From Nocardia aurea (GTDB taxonomy: Bacteria; Actinomycetota; Actinomycetes; Mycobacteriales; Mycobacteriaceae): a stretch of 64,000 nt of DNA. Numbering within the stretch: the first letter of the stretch is position 1; each line of letters begins with the position of its first letter. Of this stretch, positions 59,826 through 64,000 are shown one piece after another. The notes below the pieces were generated by a model. The model had not been told where the DNA came from, did no database searches, and worked only from the letters and a program-made list of their open reading frames with translations. The position numbers were made by a program, and so were the translations under genes. Where the stretch lies: positions 1 to 64,000 of the forward strand of contig NZ_QCYJ01000091.1 in assembly GCF_003123685.1 (NCBI RefSeq), written 5' to 3'.

Positions 59826-59842
59826 GTTTCGCACTGGGAAAC
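59826..59842. promoter_or_regulatory. IclR-box 8 (GTTTC-GCACTGG-GAAAC)
   Basis: Perfect arms, 93 bp upstream of the amidohydrolase start, 83 bp from box 7 (about eight helical turns), and 16 bp before the end of the leftward cupin gene. Two boxes per promoter is common for IclR regulators. Confidence 0.72.
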
Positions 59843-59906
59843 TATTCGGGACGGCAGCCACATCGCTGCCGCCGCCGCATATGTCGAGCCGCACGGCCCG
59901 GCCGCA

Positions 59907-60800
59907 CTACTGACGGGTGGCGTCGGCCCACGCGCCGATCGAACGCGAACGCACCGGTTCGACCAACTTGGGCGCGGCGCTCTGCGGATATCCCGGACCC
60001 CAATTGGTGGCATCGCCCGACATGACCACGCGAGCGTTGTCGGTGTACCAGTCCACGAGATCGGCGTCCGACCGCACCAGCCAGGTGCACCCGCGCTCGG
60101 CGTCGGCGGTGAAATCTCCGTGGCGGATCAGCGGCGGACGCCAGAAATACGCGCCGGGCCACATCTTTCCGTAGTTGTAGTCGAATCCGCCGTCGAGGCA
60201 GTACGCCTCCTCGCTGCACGGGTGATGGGCCAGCGGCACTTCCCGCCAGCCGGGTTTGGCCTTGATCAGACGGCTGTAGAACCCGGTCGTCACGTCACGG
60301 TGCAGCAGCTTGATGTACAGGCCGGGCACCGGCGTTCCCCCGAGATCGAAACGCATCGGACTGCCGTCCTTCACGTCGATCCACGGCATCTCCGAGGTAT
60401 GCAGGACGACGAGTTCCTGGTCGGGGCGGACGAATTCACGATCGCGTTCGGCGGGGTCGAAATGCCAGTCGCCGCCTTCGCGGAACAGCAGGATCTCGGT
60501 GCCGTCGGTGACGGTGATCGGCGGTGTCAGCACACCGATCGGCGCGTTCCAGAAACCCTCCGGCCCGAGTTCGGTGTCACCGATCGTGACGCTGCCCGAC
60601 AGCACGAACCATTCGGTCTCGGCGTGGTGCACACCGGCGGGCCGAGACCAGTCGCTGGTGAATCGGACTTTGAGCGAGGCCGAACCGTCTTCCTCGTCGT
60701 AGCTGAGGTTGCGCTGTTCGGCGGTGCCTTCGGCGTGCTGGAACTCGGCGTTGTGCCAGATCAGGTCTTTTTCGTCGATCAGTTCGACATGGGGTCGCAT
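59907..60800 (-). CDS. DUF4437-like cupin protein (bicupin)
   Basis: 297 residues from ATG 60800, with GAGGAGAA upstream; the longer frame above is antisense to the TetR gene. SRPAGVHHAETEWFVLSGSV and GDTELGPEGFWNAPIGVLTP are cupin motif 1 and 2 of the first barrel; WREVPLAHHPCSEEAYCLDG and GAYFWRPPLIRHGDFTADAE are those of the second, each with His/Glu that could bind a metal. Two barrels suggest a dioxygenase, isomerase or sensor. IclR-box 9 lies 26 bp upstream of the start, so it belongs to the presumed regulon. Confidence 0.8.
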   Translation of the reverse strand: MRPHVELIDEKDLIWHNAEFQHAEGTAEQRNLSYDEEDGSASLKVRFTSDWSRPAGVHHAETEWFVLSGSVTIGDTELGPEGFWNAPIGVLTPPITVTDGTEILLFREGGDWHFDPAERDREFVRPDQELVVLHTSEMPWIDVKDGSPMRFDLGGTPVPGLYIKLLHRDVTTGFYSRLIKAKPGWREVPLAHHPCSEEAYCLDGGFDYNYGKMWPGAYFWRPPLIRHGDFTADAERGCTWLVRSDADLVDWYTDNARVVMSGDATNWGPGYPQSAAPKLVEPVRSRSIGAWADATRQ

Positions 60801-60826
60801 GACGTTCTCCTCGCGGACTGCGTTGC

Positions 60827-60843
60827 TTTTCCGATACGGAACG
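60827..60843. promoter_or_regulatory. IclR-box 9 (core TTCCG-ATA-CGGAA)
   Basis: Read as TTTTC-CGATACG-GAACG; the inner 13 bp (60829-60841) form a perfect palindrome centred like box 1. It lies 26 bp upstream of the cupin gene. Confidence 0.6.
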
Positions 60844-60861
60844 TAGCAATTATTATTTTCG

Positions 60862-60876
60862 GATACAAGCTGTATC
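60862..60876. promoter_or_regulatory. Putative TetR operator (GATACA-AGC-TGTATC)
   Basis: Perfect 6-bp arms, only 9 bp before GTG 60886 of the TetR gene. It probably allows autorepression and may also affect the divergent cupin promoter, which has its own IclR-box 20 bp away. No ribosome-binding site precedes GTG 60886, so the transcript may be leaderless. Confidence 0.65.
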
Positions 60877-60885
60877 GTTAATTTC

Positions 60886-61470
60886 GTGACCAGACCCGGC
60901 CGCCCCACCGGCCCTTCCGCCGACACCGAGGAGATCGTGCTCACCGCCGCCCTCGAACTGCTCCTCACCGAGGGCGCGGTCGCCCTGACTCCGGCGCGGC
61001 TGCACACTGTCACCGGGGTGGCCAGGACCACCGTCTACCGGCACTGGCCGACACCGAGGGATTTCCTGGCCGCGCTCATCGCCGTCGCCCCCCATCCCCC
61101 GGTCCGGCCGACCGGCGACCTCGCCGCCGATCTGCACGCCGAAGTGGACGGACTGTGTGATCGCCTGCGCGACAAGCCCGTCGGAGCCTTCCTGCGCGCG
61201 CTGGTCACCGCGTCGGCGACCGATCCCTCCTGCGCGGAACTGCGCCGCCGCTACGTCGGCGACCTGTTCGCCCCGTTCCACGCCGCCTTCCACGCGCACG
61301 GTGTACTCGACGACGCCGATATCGAGGAAGCCGCCACCACGATCGTGTCGCCGCTGCTGGTCGACGCCCTGCTGCTCGACCACCCGATCGACCGCGAACG
61401 CGCGCACCGCGCCGTCGAGCGCGCCCTGATCCCGACATCCGCCCGACATCTCGAGGAGACCGGCCCATGA
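60886..61470 (+). CDS. TetR-family transcriptional regulator
   Basis: 194 residues. The HTH region is GRPTGPSADTEEIVLTAALE and LTPARLHTVTGVARTTVYRH W with TTVYRHWP, a normal TetR recognition helix. The C-terminal domain (GAFLRALVTASATDPSCAEL, FAPFHAAFHAHGVLDDADIE) resembles the TetR_C_11-type group. It overlaps the racemase-superfamily gene by 4 bp (ATGA), so regulator and enzyme are co-expressed, and a palindrome lies just before its start. The ligand is perhaps the enzyme's substrate (inference). Confidence 0.88.
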   Translation: MTRPGRPTGPSADTEEIVLTAALELLLTEGAVALTPARLHTVTGVARTTVYRHWPTPRDFLAALIAVAPHPPVRPTGDLAADLHAEVDGLCDRLRDKPVGAFLRALVTASATDPSCAELRRRYVGDLFAPFHAAFHAHGVLDDADIEEAATTIVSPLLVDALLLDHPIDRERAHRAVERALIPTSARHLEETGP

Positions 61471-62213
61471 CCAACGCGGTAGGCACGCGAGCGGTATTCG
61501 GAGTGATCGTGCCGAGCACGAATACCGTGGTGGAACACGACTATTGGCGCGCGGGCCTGGACGGTGTCAGCTACCGCGCCGGTTCGATGTACATCCCGAA
61601 TCCGGTCATGGGCGACGACGAGGATTTCACCGCCCTGCTCGGTCAGATCCGCGGTTCCATCGACACCGCCGTCCGCGATGTGCTCACCGCCGAACCCGAC
61701 CGCATGGTCATGGGGATGTCGGCGGAGACGTTCTGGGGCGGTGTCGCGGGCAACGAATCGTTCGAACGCAGGCTGCGGGAACGCACCGGACTGCCGGTGA
61801 CCACCGGCGCCTCGGCCTGCCGGGCGGCGTTGCGCGAACTGGGATGTCGGCGGATCGCGGTGTTCTCGCCCTATCAGCCGATCGCGGACCGGGAAGTCGC
61901 CCGGTTCTTCACCGAGGCGGGATTCGAAGTCACCGCGATCACGGGTTTGCGGTGCCCGACCGCCCAGGCCATCGCCCGGGTGGACGCGGCACGGATCGCC
62001 GAGGTCGTCACCGAGATCGACAGTGCCGACGCCGACGCCGTCGTCCAGGTCGGCACCAACCTGTCCTTCGTCGCGCAGGCCGACCGGCTGGAGGCCGAAC
62101 TCGGCAAGCCGGTCATCGCCATCAATGCCGCGACGCTGTGGCACGCCCTGCGCGAGCACGGATTCCACGACCGGATCGCCGAAGGGGCGGGGATGCTGTT
62201 GCGGGAACACTGA
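61467..62213 (+). CDS. Racemase-superfamily paralogue with neither catalytic Cys
   Basis: 248 residues, collinear with the gene product at 41408 (same register for residues 1-200). GVIVPSTNTVVEHDY, MGMSAETFWGGVAGN and FSPYQPIADREVARFF are shared. At position 195 the Cys of the 41408 protein is Val here (VVQVGTNLS), and the first position is MGMS, so both canonical Cys are missing. It may work by other residues, act as a binding protein, or catalyse a different reaction. Cys118 and Cys127 and Cys163 exist but lie elsewhere in the fold. Co-transcribed with the TetR upstream. Confidence 0.75.
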   Translation: MTNAVGTRAVFGVIVPSTNTVVEHDYWRAGLDGVSYRAGSMYIPNPVMGDDEDFTALLGQIRGSIDTAVRDVLTAEPDRMVMGMSAETFWGGVAGNESFERRLRERTGLPVTTGASACRAALRELGCRRIAVFSPYQPIADREVARFFTEAGFEVTAITGLRCPTAQAIARVDAARIAEVVTEIDSADADAVVQVGTNLSFVAQADRLEAELGKPVIAINAATLWHALREHGFHDRIAEGAGMLLREH

Positions 62214-62281
62214 ATTCCGCGCGGCCGGGGCGTCGGGGCGGCCCGGTAGGGTGGCCGTCAGCCGAGAAGGGGAGGTCGACG

Positions 62282-62818
62282 GTGAACGACAGATACGGGT
62301 ACGACGGTGGTGACAACGGGCCACAGCACTACCTGCCGCCCGGACCGCCCTACGGATATCCGGGGTACGCGCTGCCTGTGGAGCATCGCGCGCCGAGCCG
62401 GGTCACCGCTGCCATCGCGGCGTCGCTGGCGATGGTCGCCGGAGTCATCGCGGCTGCCATCGCCGTCTGGTCGCTGGTCGTGGTGGTCGATGTCGGCAAC
62501 GACGACCACAGCGGCAGCAGCGATCTCCCCGATTTCGGCGGGCTGATCGTCGTCATCTTCCTGGCGTTGGCGGTGGTGAGCGGCTTCCTCGCGCTGCTGT
62601 TCCTACTCGGCGGCGTGCTGCTGTTCGCGCGCCTGACGGCGGGACGGATTCTGGTGATCATCTCGTCGACACTCGGAGTATCGCTCAGCGCCTTCGGTTT
62701 TCGCGAGGAGCTGAACTACTTCGCCCTCGCCCTGTGCACGTTCTTCGTGACGACTCTGGTACTGGCCGCGGTGCCGTCCACCGGCCGATGGATCGCCGCG
62801 GGCAAGAATCGCCCCTGA
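62282..62818 (+). CDS. Small multi-pass membrane protein, unknown function
   Basis: 178 residues from GTG 62282 with GGGGAGG 7 nt upstream. A Pro/Tyr/Gly-rich cytosolic N-terminus (YLPPGPPYGYPGYALPVEH), then four hydrophobic segments: TAAIAASLAMVAGVIAAAIA, LIVVIFLALAVVSGFLALLF, ARLTAGRILVIISSTLGVS and FALALCTFFVTTLVLAAVPS. This arrangement is common among actinobacterial membrane proteins of unknown role, often linked to ESX or cell-wall loci. It is separated from its convergent neighbour by a strong hairpin. Confidence 0.65.
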   Translation: MNDRYGYDGGDNGPQHYLPPGPPYGYPGYALPVEHRAPSRVTAAIAASLAMVAGVIAAAIAVWSLVVVVDVGNDDHSGSSDLPDFGGLIVVIFLALAVVSGFLALLFLLGGVLLFARLTAGRILVIISSTLGVSLSAFGFREELNYFALALCTFFVTTLVLAAVPSTGRWIAAGKNRP

Positions 62819-62822
62819 ACCG

Positions 62823-62870
62823 CGGCGGTCGGATCCGGTCCCCTCCGATGGGTGCCGGATCCGACCGCCG
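62823..62870. terminator. Bidirectional 16-bp-stem hairpin between convergent genes
   Basis: CGGCGGTCGGATCCGG (62823-62838) pairs perfectly with CCGGATCCGACCGCCG (62855-62870), 5 bp from each flanking stop codon. Confidence 0.88.
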
Positions 62871-62875
62871 AGTCA

Positions 62876-63892
62876 CTACTTCACATTCGGATTGAATTTG
62901 TTCGTGTAGAGCTTGGCCGGATCGAACGGGCCGGTGATGGCGCCGGTGTCGCGCAGCCAGCTCTCCCACCGCAGGAGATCGGCGTCGGCGATGACGCCGT
63001 TGACGGCGGGAACGCCGACCGACAGCCAGTACTTCACCGACGAGGTGTCCTCACCCGCGCGCTTGCGCTTCTCGATGATCTGAGTGAACCGCGCGATGAC
63101 CTCCTCGCGCGGGGTCGCGCGCAGCCATTCGATCGCCTTGGCGACACCACCGACGAATGCCTCGACACTCTTCGGACTCTTGCCGATGAAGTCGTTGCGG
63201 AAGACGTACTGGCCGCCGTTGAACGCACCGAACAGTTCGTAATCGGTGAACACGGCGCGCAGTCCGCCGTTCGCGACGGCGCGCTGCTGGAACTGTCCCG
63301 ACAGACCCGCGACATCGACCTGCCCGCGCCGCACCGCGTCCTCGGTGTTGGGCGGCGGCAGCACCACCAGCTGCACCGACTTGATCTGCTCCTCGTCGAG
63401 CCCGCTCTTCTTCAGCACATCGTGGACGTCGGCCTCGGCCTGGCCGCCCAGGGTGTTGACTCCGATCTTCTTGCCGAGCAGGTCTTTCGGCGTCTTGATC
63501 GGGCTGTTCTCGGGCACGTAGAAGCCGGTGAAGGTCTTCTCGTCGGAACCGTAGTAGTTGATCACCGCGGTGATCGGAGCGCCCGCCTGACCGAGTTTGG
63601 CCACCGCGCCCCCGAACGCGCCACCGAAATCGACCTGACCGGTCGCCGCCGACTGGATGTCCTGCGGTCCGCTGATGGTGTTGCCCTGCCATTCGAGCTT
63701 CACCTTGTTCTCGAAGTACCCGAGATCCTCGGCCAGTTCGGGAATGACGACCTGCGAGGCCCAGCCTTGATACCGCAGCACCGGCACACCGCCGGACTCG
63801 CGGACCTCACTCCCGCCGCCGCACGCGGTCAGCAGCATCGCCGCGACGGCGGTGACGACCGCGGGTATCAGGAACCTGCTGTGCGCTCTCAC
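62876..63892 (-). CDS. ABC-transporter solute-binding lipoprotein (SsuA/TauA/NMT1-like)
   Basis: 338 residues from GTG 63892, with GAGGAGAG 5 nt upstream; the frame runs on to the window edge but without a start signal. Lipoprotein signal FLIPAVVTAVAAMLLTACGG with lipobox LTAC. LRYQGWASQVVIPELAEDLG opens the first lobe; TGQVDFGGAFGGAVAKLGQA and KTPKDLLGKKIGVNTLGGQA are hallmark stretches of the sulfonate/nitrate/thiamine-precursor binding family. It captures a small anionic or heteroaromatic solute at the cell surface; permease and ATPase genes would lie beyond the window's right end. Confidence 0.88.
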   Translation of the reverse strand: MRAHSRFLIPAVVTAVAAMLLTACGGGSEVRESGGVPVLRYQGWASQVVIPELAEDLGYFENKVKLEWQGNTISGPQDIQSAATGQVDFGGAFGGAVAKLGQAGAPITAVINYYGSDEKTFTGFYVPENSPIKTPKDLLGKKIGVNTLGGQAEADVHDVLKKSGLDEEQIKSVQLVVLPPPNTEDAVRRGQVDVAGLSGQFQQRAVANGGLRAVFTDYELFGAFNGGQYVFRNDFIGKSPKSVEAFVGGVAKAIEWLRATPREEVIARFTQIIEKRKRAGEDTSSVKYWLSVGVPAVNGVIADADLLRWESWLRDTGAITGPFDPAKLYTNKFNPNVK

Positions 63893-64000
63893 TCGAACTC
63901 TCCTCGGACTCTCGGCGGCGCGTTCTCGCGTCGCGGTACCGAGAGCCTGGGGCACGCGTTCGCCCAGGTACAGGGTTGGCATCGGTCCGATTCGAACCAC

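Noticed and set aside
1..64000. CRISPR arrays, prophage modules, rRNA or plasmid replication genes
   Set aside because: No regularly spaced direct repeats, integrase, capsid, rRNA or replication initiator sequences were seen. Apart from the IS fragment, nothing marks the window as phage or plasmid.

Overview
The window is high-GC actinobacterial chromosome. A type VII (ESX) secretion-associated gene set with an EspG-like protein and long Gly/Ser/Pro-rich secreted proteins, many TetR/IclR/WYL regulators, FadD-type acyl-CoA ligases and abundant FAD/NAD(P) oxidoreductases point to a mycolic-acid-containing genus, most likely Nocardia or a close relative (inference; no rRNA or marker gene settles it).

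Layout. 1-530: tail of an IS5-type transposase, then an ORF that looks 5'-truncated by the insertion. 690-2480: two identical tRNA-Leu(GAG) genes in inverted orientation, enclosing a HxlR regulator and an imine-reductase-like dehydrogenase. 2.7-4.1 kb: an SDR divergent from a TetR, with two matching operators between them. 4.1-11.5 kb: an ESX-associated island (putative immunity protein, CpnT-N-terminal-like protein without a toxin domain, small WXG-like protein, YbaB-like protein, 823-residue secreted-type protein, EspG-like chaperone). 11.5-19.9 kb: ordinary accessory metabolism (TetR, alpha-carbonic anhydrase lipoprotein, DapB-like oxidoreductase, NmrA-like protein, acyl-CoA ligase, methyltransferase, membrane protein).

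19.9-48.4 kb, resuming at 56.7-62.2 kb, holds the most interesting content. An IclR regulator at 19.9-20.7 kb sits among at least nine copies of one 17-bp inverted repeat (RTTTC-N7-GRAAC and close variants). The copies precede the IclR gene, a flavin reductase/monooxygenase/aldehyde dehydrogenase operon, a Dabb gene, an eight-gene operon at 34.4-42.2 kb, a secreted hydrolase, a transporter with three neocarzinostatin-fold surface proteins, a dihydropyrimidinase-like hydrolase with an MFS transporter, and a cupin gene. The eight-gene operon resembles the plant chlorophyll-breakdown set: a chlorophyllase-like hydrolase, a pheophorbide a oxygenase-type Rieske protein, two proteins of the red chlorophyll catabolite reductase/bilin reductase type, and an SDR strikingly like chlorophyll b reductase. 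Around these lie a nitrilase-fold amidase, Asp/Glu-racemase-superfamily enzymes and a cyclic-amide hydrolase, suited to degrading the maleimides that tetrapyrrole oxidation gives. I propose a regulon for tetrapyrrole (chlorophyll, pheophorbide or bilin) catabolism. The assignments rest on remembered family motifs and need database confirmation.

Interspersed or flanking are a divergent NAD-dependent DNA ligase, an FMO-type monooxygenase, hemerythrin and GNAT proteins, a gene apparently frameshifted by a 13-bp tandem duplication, an HD-GYP/LuxR fusion, a TPR/DUF4331 pair, further regulators, and an ABC solute-binding lipoprotein at the right edge.
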